Shown: piece by piece, positions 1 to 7,836 of the stretch
Layout of the letters: each line of letters starts with the position of its first letter
Position numbering within the stretch: position 1 is the first letter of the stretch
Source: Bacteroidetes bacterium UBA7692
GTDB lineage: Bacteria; Bacteroidota; Bacteroidia; Chitinophagales; LD1
Assembly: GCA_002482725.1 (NCBI GenBank)
Contig: DLGO01000004.1
Span: 234-31,786, forward strand
DNA: 31,553 nt
Direction: 5' to 3'
The notes under the pieces: generated by a model
The model's input: only the letters and a program-made list of their open reading frames with translations
Databases searched by the model: none
What the model was told of the DNA's origin: nothing
Translations under genes and position numbers: made by a program

Positions 1-130
1 GCTTGTTTTTGAAATGGGTAAGCTCCTTATGCCCAACCCCAATCAGCGTACGCCGCAGCAGGTGTAATAGGTCGCGCTGCTTCAGTTCACCCTTTACGGG
101 TGCTAGGCTATACGAAGAAACAACTGGCAT
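1..130 (-). CDS. DUF1800 family protein, N-terminal part (runs off the window)
   Basis: Reading the minus strand from an ATG at 128-130 gives 43 codons beginning MPVVSSYSLAPVKGEL and containing LLHLLRRTLIGVGHKEL. This matches the N-terminus of the complete DUF1800 protein encoded at 1942-3516 (MPTVSTYSLAPFKGEF, LLHLLRRTLFGAGQKEL) with the same spacing, so it is the start of a paralogue and the rest lies beyond base 1. DUF1800 proteins are common in Bacteroidota and Planctomycetota, usually next to a DUF1501 protein; their biochemical role is not established. As in the complete copy, no signal peptide is visible. By analogy a second DUF1501 gene may follow outside the window. The call is firm because of the paralogue match, although only the beginning is present. 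Confidence 0.85.
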   Translation of the reverse strand, partial: MPVVSSYSLAPVKGELKQRDLLHLLRRTLIGVGHKELTHFKNK

Positions 131-679
131 CTATTACTTTTTTGCTCTAAAATTAAACTAAAAACACAAAAACACCACCCGAATGTAAAACCAACGGCAA
201 TCGGGCTTATCCTGTGGGCAGGTAATACAAGCAATCTCCGGATGCAGTTAGGTAAAATCTTCTATAAAAAAATGTTACTAAACTGGTTATACTAGGAATA
301 GACATCATGTATTTTAAAAAAAAACGGCATGGGAAAATTTGAATTCTGCACACGATGACCGGAATGCGGCATACAGGTACCTGATATCTGCTAAAACCCC
401 AGAAGCTATTATGCATTATTGCAAGGCAAATGATATTACGCCTGTTTTTGCTTCCATCATCAATACCAATGACGTAAATACATTTATGGCCGATGCAAAA
501 CCCAGCACAGACATACCTGAAAACCTGAGAAACCGCGGGTACTATACCATAGATTACGTCATAGATATACTAGACCCTAAACATGACAACCATCCCAGAA
601 ACGGCCACCCCAGCTATGCCGCACATCACGTTTTGCCGATAATATTCACTATTTCCTCCTGAAAAAAACCTGTTAGCTG
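131..679. other. Intergenic stretch with only an uncertain reading frame
   Basis: Between the start of the partial DUF1800 gene and the end of the DUF1501 gene there is no confidently assigned gene. Bases 131-338 are AT-rich and should contain the promoter of the partial DUF1800 gene; I found no clean TAnnTTTG element there. Bases 339-662 hold an open frame on the plus strand, listed separately. Bases 661-679 include a short A-run that reads as a T-run downstream of the DUF1501 stop, but no convincing hairpin precedes it. Confidence 0.5.
339..662 (+). CDS. Uncertain small protein, possibly a frameshifted or decaying gene
   Basis: An open frame of 107 codons starts with TTG at 339 and ends with TGA at 660-662. 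I recognise no family. The product is hydrophilic and looks protein-like in composition (for example LISAKTPEAIMHYCKANDI), with no signal peptide or membrane segment. The only nearby ATG, at 329, lies in another frame and stops after nine codons (MGKFEFCTR). A single-base indel near 345-357 would join that ATG to the long frame, so this may be a gene broken by one frameshift. It could also be a chance frame in an intergenic region. Upstream is a run of nine A without a ribosome binding site. Confidence 0.3.
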   Translation: MNSAHDDRNAAYRYLISAKTPEAIMHYCKANDITPVFASIINTNDVNTFMADAKPSTDIPENLRNRGYYTIDYVIDILDPKHDNHPRNGHPSYAAHHVLPIIFTISS

Positions 680-1939
680 TTAGCGAAAGATTCTGATGTC
701 TTCAAAATTGCCTTGAAGCACCTGTTTTATACTTGCTTCTTCACCACCCATCCAGCCCTGTAGTACAGATCTGTAAATACTCCTGAAGTCATATTGCTTC
801 TCCAGGTTATCTGTATTATTTACTTTTTGAGGTATCACAGGGTTCGTGCCTGTAATACCCGGCTGCACACCTGCGCCGAAGAACATAAGCGGCTGCGCCG
901 CGCCATGGTCGGTTCCGTGTGCCGAGTTGGAAGTAATCCTGCGGCCAAACTCAGAAAAAGTCATCCCGCTGATTTCATCTTCCCTGCCCATCTTGCTTAC
1001 ATCATCCCAAAAGCACACAAGCGCTTGCGAAAGCTGTTCAAGCAATTCTGCATGATTGCCCTTGGTGGTATTGGTGGGGTCAACCTGTGCAGAGTGCGTA
1101 TCAAAGCCTTTGAGGTCAACATGGTATATTGATGTCTGCAAACCTCCGTTTATCAACTTTACCACCATTTTCAACTGGTCCGCCAGCGGATTTTTTCCTG
1201 CCTCCGGATATAGTTTCGAGTGCTGAAAAGGAACCTTCATTGCCTTTTGTATCGTATCTGAATAATGCTCTGTTTGCTGCAATATTTCCCTTATACCTTT
1301 TAGTTGTGGCGCTGCAAATCCGGCAGGGTCGCTGGCGTTTATATTCGGCAGCCCGGCATCGGCATTTTCTGCCATTGGGTCTATCACTATGCTCATATCC
1401 ATAGCGCTTCCTTCAAACAGGAATGTGCCCATGTCGCCTACCTTTATGGCAGGCGGGTCCGTCTGTACACTATTCGGAAATCCCTTCGGGTAATTCCTGA
1501 AATTCGTTTCCAGGAAACGGGCCATCCAGCCGGTGTACAGCACATCAGTGGCGCTGCTGCCACTCAACCATATGTCCTGAGAGCGGAAATGCGAGTAGTT
1601 TGGATTTTCGTACCCTACACCTTGCACAAACCCTATCAGGTTATTATCGTACATATCCCTTATACCGCCCATAGCCGGGTGCAATCCTGTTACAGCGCTT
1701 CCCTTCAGGCCCAGCACTTTATTTTCCGGTATGAAAAGGTTGGGCCGTGCGTTTTTAATCTCCTTATACCTGTCTATGGGTATCAGTGTATTCAAGCCGT
1801 CATTGCCACCTGTCAACTGTATGAAAACAAATTTCCTTTCCTTCTTACTACCCTTTATACCACATGCAGACATAGCATTGAACAGCGGGTAAAGCGCTGT
1901 TGCTACGGCCATGTTCTTTATAAATATCCTCCTCTTCAT
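680..1939 (-). CDS. DUF1501 family protein with Tat-type lipoprotein signal
   Basis: 419 residues. The N-terminus MKRRIFIKNM carries a twin-arginine motif, followed by a hydrophobic stretch and AMSAC with Cys26, so it is probably a Tat-exported lipoprotein. Motifs typical of DUF1501 (PF07394, related to the alkaline phosphatase/sulfatase fold) are visible: LTGGNDGLN at 42-50, GYENPNYSHFRSQDIW at 109-124, GFDTHSAQ at 278-285, TFSEFGRR at 327-334 and HGTDHGAAQP at 341-350. The His/Asp-rich positions suggest metal binding, but no substrate is established for the family. The gene begins two bases after the upstream DUF1800 gene ends, which is the usual DUF1800-DUF1501 operon order. Family assignment is secure; function is unknown. 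Confidence 0.93.
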   Translation of the reverse strand: MKRRIFIKNMAVATALYPLFNAMSACGIKGSKKERKFVFIQLTGGNDGLNTLIPIDRYKEIKNARPNLFIPENKVLGLKGSAVTGLHPAMGGIRDMYDNNLIGFVQGVGYENPNYSHFRSQDIWLSGSSATDVLYTGWMARFLETNFRNYPKGFPNSVQTDPPAIKVGDMGTFLFEGSAMDMSIVIDPMAENADAGLPNINASDPAGFAAPQLKGIREILQQTEHYSDTIQKAMKVPFQHSKLYPEAGKNPLADQLKMVVKLINGGLQTSIYHVDLKGFDTHSAQVDPTNTTKGNHAELLEQLSQALVCFWDDVSKMGREDEISGMTFSEFGRRITSNSAHGTDHGAAQPLMFFGAGVQPGITGTNPVIPQKVNNTDNLEKQYDFRSIYRSVLQGWMGGEEASIKQVLQGNFEDIRIFR

Positions 1940-1941
1940 CG

Positions 1942-3516
1942 TTACATCAATTGGTATTCGGGTAAATCAGTCAAAGCCTTGTAAAAAGACTGTAATGGCG
2001 CTTCTACGGCGCTCCGCAGGTCTTTATCCTCAGGGTTGGATTTGTATTTATTCCAGCGCTCGCTCCATGCCGTGTCCTGCCCCTGCTGCAATAGCTGCTT
2101 CAGTTGATTCTTTGCGGCATCATTGATTTTTACGGGCAACAAAAGGCGGGTACTGTTTTCTACCAGGGCATCTGCATCCTCCGGCTTTTCGAAGCCACTT
2201 ACAAAATGTACAAAGTCAAACTTTAAATAAGGTCCGTTAAACTTCACCCCTTCCTTAGAGGCCAGGTTGTGCATCAATCTGCGCCTGAAGCTAAGGCTTG
2301 CCGAGTTGGCCCACCATTGATGGTATTTGGGTGCCTGGTAGTATGCCAGCCAGCCCGCTACCGATGGCGGATTGGATATGTCCATGGACATATCGCCCAG
2401 GTAAAAATAGAACTGCAGATACGGGATCCTGTCCTCATAAAGCTTGTGGGTAGTTATCATATCAAACTGGCGCATGGCGCCTATCAGAAAATCTACGGGG
2501 CTCTTTACGATACATCCGGTAAACACTACATCAAAAAAATGCTCACTACCCAGCAACTGCCTGAGCACCGGCGCCACTTCAAACTCTGCGGCAATAAAAG
2601 TATCTGCCAATGGCTCTATGATGTTGCTCTCTACCTGTTCATTTATCCCTCCGTTCACAAACCAGCGGTACAGGTTCCGGCATACGAACCGCGCTGTTTC
2701 CCTTTTGCCGAATATCATATCTATAAGTTCATCGGCCTCTTTCCTGCCTTCTTCGCCAGTCTTTCCCTTTATCACATGGTTATCAAAAAAAGAGGAGAAC
2801 TGCTTAGCATCAGTATCGTGCAGTTCAGGGTGAAATACTGCCTGTATCTTTTCCTTATCGTCGGTCCAGCCGCTCAGTACACGTGCCGCGGCTCGTACAT
2901 CGTCCTCTGTGTACTTGCTCTCTTTGCCTTTGCCAAGTGTAAAGAGTTCCAGCAGCTCTCTGGCATAGTTTTCATTGGGCGCTTCTTTGGTATTGGTATT
3001 GCCATTCAGATATACCAGCATGGCGGCATCGCTGGTTCCTGCCTTTATCAGCTTTTTTGCGTTGCCGATTGCATACTTATGAAGCAGGGCTATATAGCGG
3101 TACGAGTAGCGGCTATCCTTTACTGCATTCATTTCTGTTACAAAATGATTGTGCCAGAACAAGGTCATTTTTGCAGTAAGCGAATAATCCCTGTTCAGCA
3201 GGTTGCCTACCCACCACATTTTCAGCATCAGCCCGCGCCTGTTGTCAATCAGGTCATCCTCGTATGGCGCATTTATCCAGGTTTTGCCCATAGGCACTTC
3301 AGGGTCCGGCACATCCGAATCTTCCTGAACAGGTATGGCATGCGCCGGCGATTGTTTTACCAGTATATCCAGGCAATCGCCAAGGCTTTTATTTGCAAAA
3401 AAGCCCAGCTCCTTTTGCCCGGCACCAAACAGCGTACGCCTGAGCAGGTGCAATAAATGCTCATCGCTGAATTCGCCTTTAAAAGGGGCTAAACTATAGG
3501 TGGAAACTGTTGGCAC
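1942..3516 (-). CDS. DUF1800 family protein
   Basis: 524 residues, beginning with a GTG codon at 3514-3516; the choice is supported by the same N-terminal sequence, started with ATG, in the partial paralogue at 1-130. Family features are the opening LLHLLRRTLFG, MLKMWWVGNLL, KMTLFWHNHFVTE, YLNGNTNTKEAPNENYARE followed by LLELFTLGKG, the repeat-like RVLSGWTD, and NPPSVAGWLAYYQ. The asparagine/glutamate-rich NENYARELLELF segment is the hallmark of DUF1800 (PF08811). No signal peptide or membrane segment is visible, although its partner DUF1501 carries a Tat signal, so it may be co-exported with it or remain in the cytoplasm. It is first in a two-gene operon with the DUF1501 gene, 2 bases apart. 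A TAnnTTTG promoter element lies at 3540-3547. Confidence 0.93.
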   Translation of the reverse strand: MPTVSTYSLAPFKGEFSDEHLLHLLRRTLFGAGQKELGFFANKSLGDCLDILVKQSPAHAIPVQEDSDVPDPEVPMGKTWINAPYEDDLIDNRRGLMLKMWWVGNLLNRDYSLTAKMTLFWHNHFVTEMNAVKDSRYSYRYIALLHKYAIGNAKKLIKAGTSDAAMLVYLNGNTNTKEAPNENYARELLELFTLGKGKESKYTEDDVRAAARVLSGWTDDKEKIQAVFHPELHDTDAKQFSSFFDNHVIKGKTGEEGRKEADELIDMIFGKRETARFVCRNLYRWFVNGGINEQVESNIIEPLADTFIAAEFEVAPVLRQLLGSEHFFDVVFTGCIVKSPVDFLIGAMRQFDMITTHKLYEDRIPYLQFYFYLGDMSMDISNPPSVAGWLAYYQAPKYHQWWANSASLSFRRRLMHNLASKEGVKFNGPYLKFDFVHFVSGFEKPEDADALVENSTRLLLPVKINDAAKNQLKQLLQQGQDTAWSERWNKYKSNPEDKDLRSAVEAPLQSFYKALTDLPEYQLM

Positions 3517-3539
3517 TTCTGTCGCTGCTTATCAAACAA

Positions 3540-3547
3540 ATTTAAGA
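3540..3547 (-). promoter_or_regulatory. Probable promoter -7 element of the DUF1800-DUF1501 operon
   Basis: On the minus strand TAAATTTG matches the Bacteroidota -7 consensus TAnnTTTG exactly and would start transcription about 17 bases before the GTG at 3516. No TTTG-like -33 element lies 18-20 bases upstream (the sequence there is close to CGGT), so this is a moderate match only. Confidence 0.4.
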
Positions 3548-3606
3548 AGCTGTTTTGATTTAACCGATAAAAATATTGGCTGTATTTCCATAGCTAAAAA
3601 TAGATT

Positions 3607-4761
3607 TTACCTGTTAAAATCCTGGCCAACAAACTGTTTCACCAGTTCTTCATATACCAGCGCTGCTTTTTTCTTCTCCCCTGCTGCGTTTAGGTGGCAA
3701 TCATCGATCCATAGCGTAGCGTCTATCAATTCAAAAGTAAATGGAATAAACTGTGCTGAATACTGTTCTGCAAGATCCTTCGTCAGCGCTGCATTCAGCG
3801 CACAGTAGTAGCTGTAGCGCTCACTGCTTACATACTTAGGATTCAGGGCATTGGGCAGTAGTATAAGGATCGCACTATCCTTCTTTACAGCATCGAATAG
3901 CTTATTGCTATTCTGATAAAACGGGTAGTAGGAATAATCCTTTTTATTGAGCCTGCCCTCTATGTCCACATCCGACCATTTCACATACGTTTGCCTGTTC
4001 AGATGCACAAACTCATGTCCATCTACGTCAGTAAAATCATTGAAAAAAAACCGTATTGCCAGAAAGCTGAAAAAATAGGATTTCATTAAAAACCTTGCAG
4101 GCTGCTTTAATGTTTCATGGTGAAAGTTTATCCTCCTGCTATGAGAATAATCCAGCTGAAAATCCCCGGTACCAATATCTGTAGACAGCTCAGCGTCATT
4201 TACGCCACTATGTACCACCACTACATCTGGCTTATAGTATCTATACTTAAACAGGTATTGCGCCAGCTCATCAGCAGAGTTGCCCGCTTCCAGTCCTGCA
4301 TTTATAACTTCAACACCTTTGTACTGTTCATTTAGTGCTGCGCTGCCAATATACTTGTCCAACATCTCCTCCAGTACTGCCGGAAAAGTTTCAGAAGCCA
4401 ATTTCACACCGTTGCCATAGGTAGTAGAGCCGCCAAGGCAAAGAATCCTCAGTTTATTTCCTTTTTCCAGTGGTATGCGCCTGCCCCGGTAGCCATCTGT
4501 GTTATGCTGCTCCGCATCATGGCTCCTGTAAGCAGGATAGGGGATATATCCCAGGTAAGGCAGGGTCAGGTACTTAGGCAAGTGAGCCGCGTCTTTATTG
4601 CCCATCAGCATATCCCTGATGCGGAAATAATTATTGTTGGCCAAAAAATCTATCGGCCTGCTGCTGGCCCACATACCTATGTAGCCTGTTGCCTCCAGTG
4701 CAACAATTACAATTAGCAGCAGCACAACCCGGAAGAGGGATAACTTTAGCCTTGGTGTCAT
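3607..4761 (-). CDS. SGNH/GDSL hydrolase-like protein with N-terminal membrane anchor
   Basis: 384 residues. One hydrophobic helix at about 9-29 is followed by an exported SGNH-hydrolase fold. Block I is LCLGGSTTYGNG with Ser112 as the likely nucleophile, block II the glycine of NAGLEAG (Gly156), block III SGVND (Asn188), and block V DDCHLNAAG with Asp353 and His356 in the expected Asp-x-x-His spacing. All four SGNH residues are therefore present and the enzyme should be active, probably as an esterase or O-acyl hydrolase on an envelope substrate; the substrate cannot be read from the sequence. Its ATG overlaps the stop of the upstream dioxygenase-like gene by four bases, so it is the last gene of the aminotransferase-oxygenase operon. 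Confidence 0.85.
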   Translation of the reverse strand: MTPRLKLSLFRVVLLLIVIVALEATGYIGMWASSRPIDFLANNNYFRIRDMLMGNKDAAHLPKYLTLPYLGYIPYPAYRSHDAEQHNTDGYRGRRIPLEKGNKLRILCLGGSTTYGNGVKLASETFPAVLEEMLDKYIGSAALNEQYKGVEVINAGLEAGNSADELAQYLFKYRYYKPDVVVVHSGVNDAELSTDIGTGDFQLDYSHSRRINFHHETLKQPARFLMKSYFFSFLAIRFFFNDFTDVDGHEFVHLNRQTYVKWSDVDIEGRLNKKDYSYYPFYQNSNKLFDAVKKDSAILILLPNALNPKYVSSERYSYYCALNAALTKDLAEQYSAQFIPFTFELIDATLWIDDCHLNAAGEKKKAALVYEELVKQFVGQDFNR

Positions 4762-5636
4762 TTTTCAGCCTTGTCAAATACGGTTTTTATATTGCCCATC
4801 ATGCGCTGCATCAGGCTTTGGTAATTTTTACCGTATGCCTCCATTTGCCCATCTATAAACTTTACTGTATTACCGGGCAGCACCTCTGTCATTTTTCCTT
4901 TCCTTGGTCGTTGCCAATTGTCATAATCCAGAAAAAAGTCATTGTCCGGCACATGGTACTTCTCAATATCTTTTGCCCCCTCCGGTATGCAATAGTGGAT
5001 CATCTCTGCGCCTTCAGGCACCAGCGACAGATTCAAGGCAGGCCTTGTATGCCCGCTCATATTCGGTGGCGAAAAATGCAATAGACCGTGATCGTATACT
5101 ACGGCATCACCAGCCTTTACCGAAAGCAGCTTGCCATATTTGCGCACCCATATTTTGTCGCGCTTAAAGTAATTTTGCTGTATGCCAGGTCCTCTTATGC
5201 TATTCATGAATTTGTGTGAATATTCTATCACACCCAGGCAGCCGTTTTCCGGGTTGGTATCCACAAATGGCACCCATACAGAAACTGATTTATATTTCGA
5301 CTCGTCTACATACACCCAATCTGCATGCATCTGCAGGAAGTTATCCTTCGTTGGTTTCTTTATCATGAAGTTGCCGAATGCCGGCACATAGGACTTCAGG
5401 TAGGCAGCCACCTTTGGGTATACAATTTCAATTATCGTATTATGCACATTTGTTTTATACGCCATATCCTTGCTGAAATGTGAGGTATGGAATGGCTCAC
5501 TTATATCCTTCTCAAATTTCTGAAAAGTCATGAGCAGGTTGCTTATATCCCCTGCATCTATCAGCCCGGGAATAATTACATATCCCTTATCTGCAAATTC
5601 CTTTTGTAATGCCGCGCTTTTAAAAGTATCCTGCAT
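4758..5636 (-). CDS. Phytanoyl-CoA dioxygenase (PhyH) family oxygenase
   Basis: 292 residues, cytoplasmic. It is expected to be an Fe(II)/2-oxoglutarate-dependent oxygenase. The iron triad is visible as MHADW (His104, Asp106) and a distal histidine in GLLHFSPPN (His187), with Arg198 in SGHTRPALN as the likely 2-oxoglutarate anchor. The opening EFADKGYVIIPGLIDAGDI and the segment WVPFVDTNPENGCLGVIEYS are typical of PF05721. The hydroxylated substrate is unknown. It sits 5 bases after another PhyH-like gene and overlaps the SGNH hydrolase gene by four bases, so the three are almost certainly co-translated. The two PhyH proteins are only distantly similar, which suggests successive or different oxidations rather than a recent duplicate. 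Confidence 0.88.
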   Translation of the reverse strand: MQDTFKSAALQKEFADKGYVIIPGLIDAGDISNLLMTFQKFEKDISEPFHTSHFSKDMAYKTNVHNTIIEIVYPKVAAYLKSYVPAFGNFMIKKPTKDNFLQMHADWVYVDESKYKSVSVWVPFVDTNPENGCLGVIEYSHKFMNSIRGPGIQQNYFKRDKIWVRKYGKLLSVKAGDAVVYDHGLLHFSPPNMSGHTRPALNLSLVPEGAEMIHYCIPEGAKDIEKYHVPDNDFFLDYDNWQRPRKGKMTEVLPGNTVKFIDGQMEAYGKNYQSLMQRMMGNIKTVFDKAEK

Positions 5637-5641
5637 AAAGC

Positions 5642-6559
5642 TTAGTCGATATATTTCTTTATAAGCTTTTCCAATTCCTGTTCTGAAAGCGTGAAAGGAT
5701 TAAATTTCACCACCTCTTTTCTCCACTTGGTTTCATCAGGTTTTGACACAAAATCGTAGTCGTAGTAAAAGCGTTCATCCACATAGTATTTCTCTATCAG
5801 GTCATTATCTATCTCCGGGTTCCTGAAATAATATACCAATTGGTAATTTTTCTTCAATACCGTAATTGTAATTGCATGCCTTATTTCCGTAGAAAGATTT
5901 GGTGCGCTTGCATGTATGGTAGCAGGGTCAAATACAATTACATCTCCCTTTTTGGCCGTAACAGGAGTTACATACTTATACAGGGTCTTTGTATGATTCA
6001 GGAACTGCCATGGCACACCCAGGCTGCGTTGTGTATTGCCCCAGAGGTGGCTTCCATTCAAAAAGGATAGAACACCATTGTCCATGGTTACATCACAAAA
6101 TGCTATCCATATAAACAGGCAGTGTTCGGACTCTTCATCAATTACCGTGCTATCCTGGTGAATCAAAAGATCGCTGTTGGCATGCGGCGGCTTTACCTGG
6201 AACGCACCTCCCGTATGGGCATCAGTTTTTTCCATGTTAAACATCCTGGGCAATATCGCTTTGGCATTCAGGTTAATTATATCCTGTGTCTTTTTACGTA
6301 TCTCAGGATTATGCAGGCGGCCACTGTTCAGCAGGTGATCGCCCAACTCAAAGCCTTCCAGCTTAGAAATTTCATCGTATGTAACCATAAACGAGTCAAT
6401 CTCCTCCGGCGTTACCGCACCCTCAAATTTACACCAGCCATTCTTCAAAAACTGCTTGTGCTTTTCCTCATCCTTAAAAAAAGAATCTTTTCTTATCTGA
6501 TAGTATTTATTCTGCTCCAGATCCGCCTTGCGCGGCCTGAAAAACTTAAACAAGTCCAT
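5642..6559 (-). CDS. Phytanoyl-CoA dioxygenase (PhyH) family oxygenase
   Basis: 305 residues, cytoplasmic, with the cupin core of PF05721. Metal ligands are His134 and Asp136 in LLIHQDST and His216 in DPATIHASAPN; Arg227 in TEIRHAIT fits the 2-oxoglutarate anchor. The line WIAFCDVTMDNGVLSFLNGSH is a characteristic family segment. The N-terminal 30 residues are lysine/arginine-rich and specific to this protein. The substrate cannot be assigned; family members hydroxylate lipids, amino acids and small natural products. Its start overlaps the end of the upstream DegT aminotransferase by 14 bases and it is followed after 5 bases by the second oxygenase, which argues for one pathway starting from an aminated intermediate. 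Confidence 0.88.
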   Translation of the reverse strand: MDLFKFFRPRKADLEQNKYYQIRKDSFFKDEEKHKQFLKNGWCKFEGAVTPEEIDSFMVTYDEISKLEGFELGDHLLNSGRLHNPEIRKKTQDIINLNAKAILPRMFNMEKTDAHTGGAFQVKPPHANSDLLIHQDSTVIDEESEHCLFIWIAFCDVTMDNGVLSFLNGSHLWGNTQRSLGVPWQFLNHTKTLYKYVTPVTAKKGDVIVFDPATIHASAPNLSTEIRHAITITVLKKNYQLVYYFRNPEIDNDLIEKYYVDERFYYDYDFVSKPDETKWRKEVVKFNPFTLSEQELEKLIKKYID

Positions 6560-7664
6560 ATTTGTGATTGATAATATTGGAAGATAGCTTTTTTAATCCT
6601 TCGAGTTCGTTATTTTTCATAAAAGCATACATAGGCATAGAGACTATCTGCTCCTTATAACTGTTTGCTTTGGCATAGATTCTCCCATCTTTCATTCCCT
6701 CCACTTCGTTCAGCAAAAAAGGGTAGTGAATCCCGAAGCCGACCTGCTGCTCCTCCAGGTAATGTATAAAATCCTCCCTACGCGGTGCTTTTACTACATA
6801 CAGGTGGTAGACATGCACAGAGTCTTTTTCCTCTACAGGCAATTCGATACCACTACCTTGGAGCATGCTCCTGTATTCATCAGCCAGTGTCCTTCTGGAG
6901 GCGTTCCATCTATCCAGGTACGGTAGCTTTACATTGAGTATGGCTGCCTGCAGCGCATCCAACCGACTGTTGCGCCCTATATATTTTATAACGTTTTTTG
7001 AACTTTGGCCGCAGTGTGCCAGGGCTCTTATCTTATCTATGAGCTCTGCATTATCCGATAGTACCATGCCGCCATCCCCAAGCGCTCCCAAATTCTTTGT
7101 AGGGTAAAAACTAAAGCAGCTCATCAAGCCGAATGAGCCTACTTTTTTGCCTTTATACATAGCGCCATGTGCCTGTGCACAATCTTCTATCACAGCTATT
7201 CCGTGCTTTTGTGCCAATGCCATTATCTCATCCATCCTGCATGGATTTCCATATAGGTGCACTACAATTATGGCCTTGGTAGCAGGAGATATGCGCTCTT
7301 CTATACTTTTAGGGTCTATGGTAAATTCATCATACAGTGTATCTGCGAACACTATTTTGGCCCCTGTTCTTACGACTGAGCTTGCGGTAGAAACCCATGA
7401 GTGCACCGGCACTATAACTTCGTCTGATGCTTTTAGTTCCAGCACCTCCAGTGCCAGTTCCAGAGCATCTGTACCATTTGCACAGCCTATGGAGTGGGCA
7501 GTTCCTATATATCCGGCAAAGTTTTCTTCAAACCGCTGCACTTCATAGCTTTTTATATAATTGTTACTGGCTACCACGCGCGCTATGCACTCATGTATCT
7601 CTCCTATAATCGGAGCATGGCTGGCATCAAGGTCTACAAATGGTACAGGTATGTTATACATCAT
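6546..7664 (-). CDS. DegT/DnrJ/EryC1/StrS family PLP aminotransferase
   Basis: 372 residues, a full-length type I fold sugar aminotransferase. The PLP lysine is Lys190 in FYPTKNLGALGDGG, and the cofactor-contacting aspartate is Asp161 in VIEDCAQAHGA; other family segments are ANGTDALELAL at 62-72, VPVHSWVSTASSV at 85-97 and SRLDALQAAIL. Family members (ArnB, WecE, DesV, FdtB/QdtB) transfer an amino group, usually from glutamate, to a keto sugar nucleotide; some act on non-sugar ketones such as scyllo-inosose. The exact substrate is unknown. It is first in a four-gene overlapping operon with two oxygenases and an SGNH hydrolase. Two methionine codons begin the frame; the first is used here. 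A -7 promoter element lies at 7733-7740. Confidence 0.93.
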   Translation of the reverse strand: MMYNIPVPFVDLDASHAPIIGEIHECIARVVASNNYIKSYEVQRFEENFAGYIGTAHSIGCANGTDALELALEVLELKASDEVIVPVHSWVSTASSVVRTGAKIVFADTLYDEFTIDPKSIEERISPATKAIIVVHLYGNPCRMDEIMALAQKHGIAVIEDCAQAHGAMYKGKKVGSFGLMSCFSFYPTKNLGALGDGGMVLSDNAELIDKIRALAHCGQSSKNVIKYIGRNSRLDALQAAILNVKLPYLDRWNASRRTLADEYRSMLQGSGIELPVEEKDSVHVYHLYVVKAPRREDFIHYLEEQQVGFGIHYPFLLNEVEGMKDGRIYAKANSYKEQIVSMPMYAFMKNNELEGLKKLSSNIINHKYGLV

Positions 7665-7732
7665 TACTTTTTGAAGCGAAATTCAAGTTAATACAATTTT
7701 TTAGCTATTGATACATTAACCTAACCTTAGGG

Positions 7733-7740
7733 CAAAGCTA
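7733..7740 (-). promoter_or_regulatory. Probable promoter -7 element of the aminotransferase-oxygenase operon
   Basis: The minus strand reads TAGCTTTG, an exact match to TAnnTTTG, about 69 bases upstream of the aminotransferase start. No good -33 element is found 19-20 bases upstream. It lies in the 172-base divergent intergenic region shared with the HTTM-like operon. Confidence 0.35.
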
Positions 7741-7787
7741 TCAATTTTCAAATTTGCAGAAGGTAAATTGACAACCTCGCAGCATGA

Positions 7788-7818
7788 TTTATGTTATATG
7801 CTTTTAACATTATCTTAG
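7788..7818 (+). promoter_or_regulatory. Possible promoter of the HTTM-like operon
   Basis: TTTA at 7788-7791 and TATCTTAG at 7811-7818 are separated by 19 bases; both are one base off the Bacteroidota consensus TTTG-N19-TAnnTTTG. Transcription would begin about 13 bases before the ATG at 7837. This is a reading by consensus only. Confidence 0.35.
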
Positions 7819-7836
7819 CTACATTTACCCATTGTG

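Noticed and set aside
207..416. Minus-strand 69-codon frame in the intergenic stretch
   Set aside because: Low-complexity Phe/Tyr/Arg-rich product, no family features, and it overlaps a more protein-like frame on the other strand.
1304..1984. Long plus-strand open frame opposite the DUF1501 and DUF1800 genes
   Set aside because: It lies wholly antisense to well-recognised genes, has no family features and an odd composition rich in Tyr, Arg and Cys; a shadow frame.
2269..3456. 395-codon plus-strand frame opposite DUF1800
   Set aside because: Length alone is not evidence; the minus strand encodes clear DUF1800 motifs over the same bases, and the antisense product is rich in Tyr/Cys/His as expected for a shadow frame.
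7768..7795. Sigma-70-like TTGACA-N16-TATGTT upstream of the HTTM-like operon
   Set aside because: Bacteroidota primary sigma factors do not use the E. coli consensus; the 7788-7818 element fits their consensus better.
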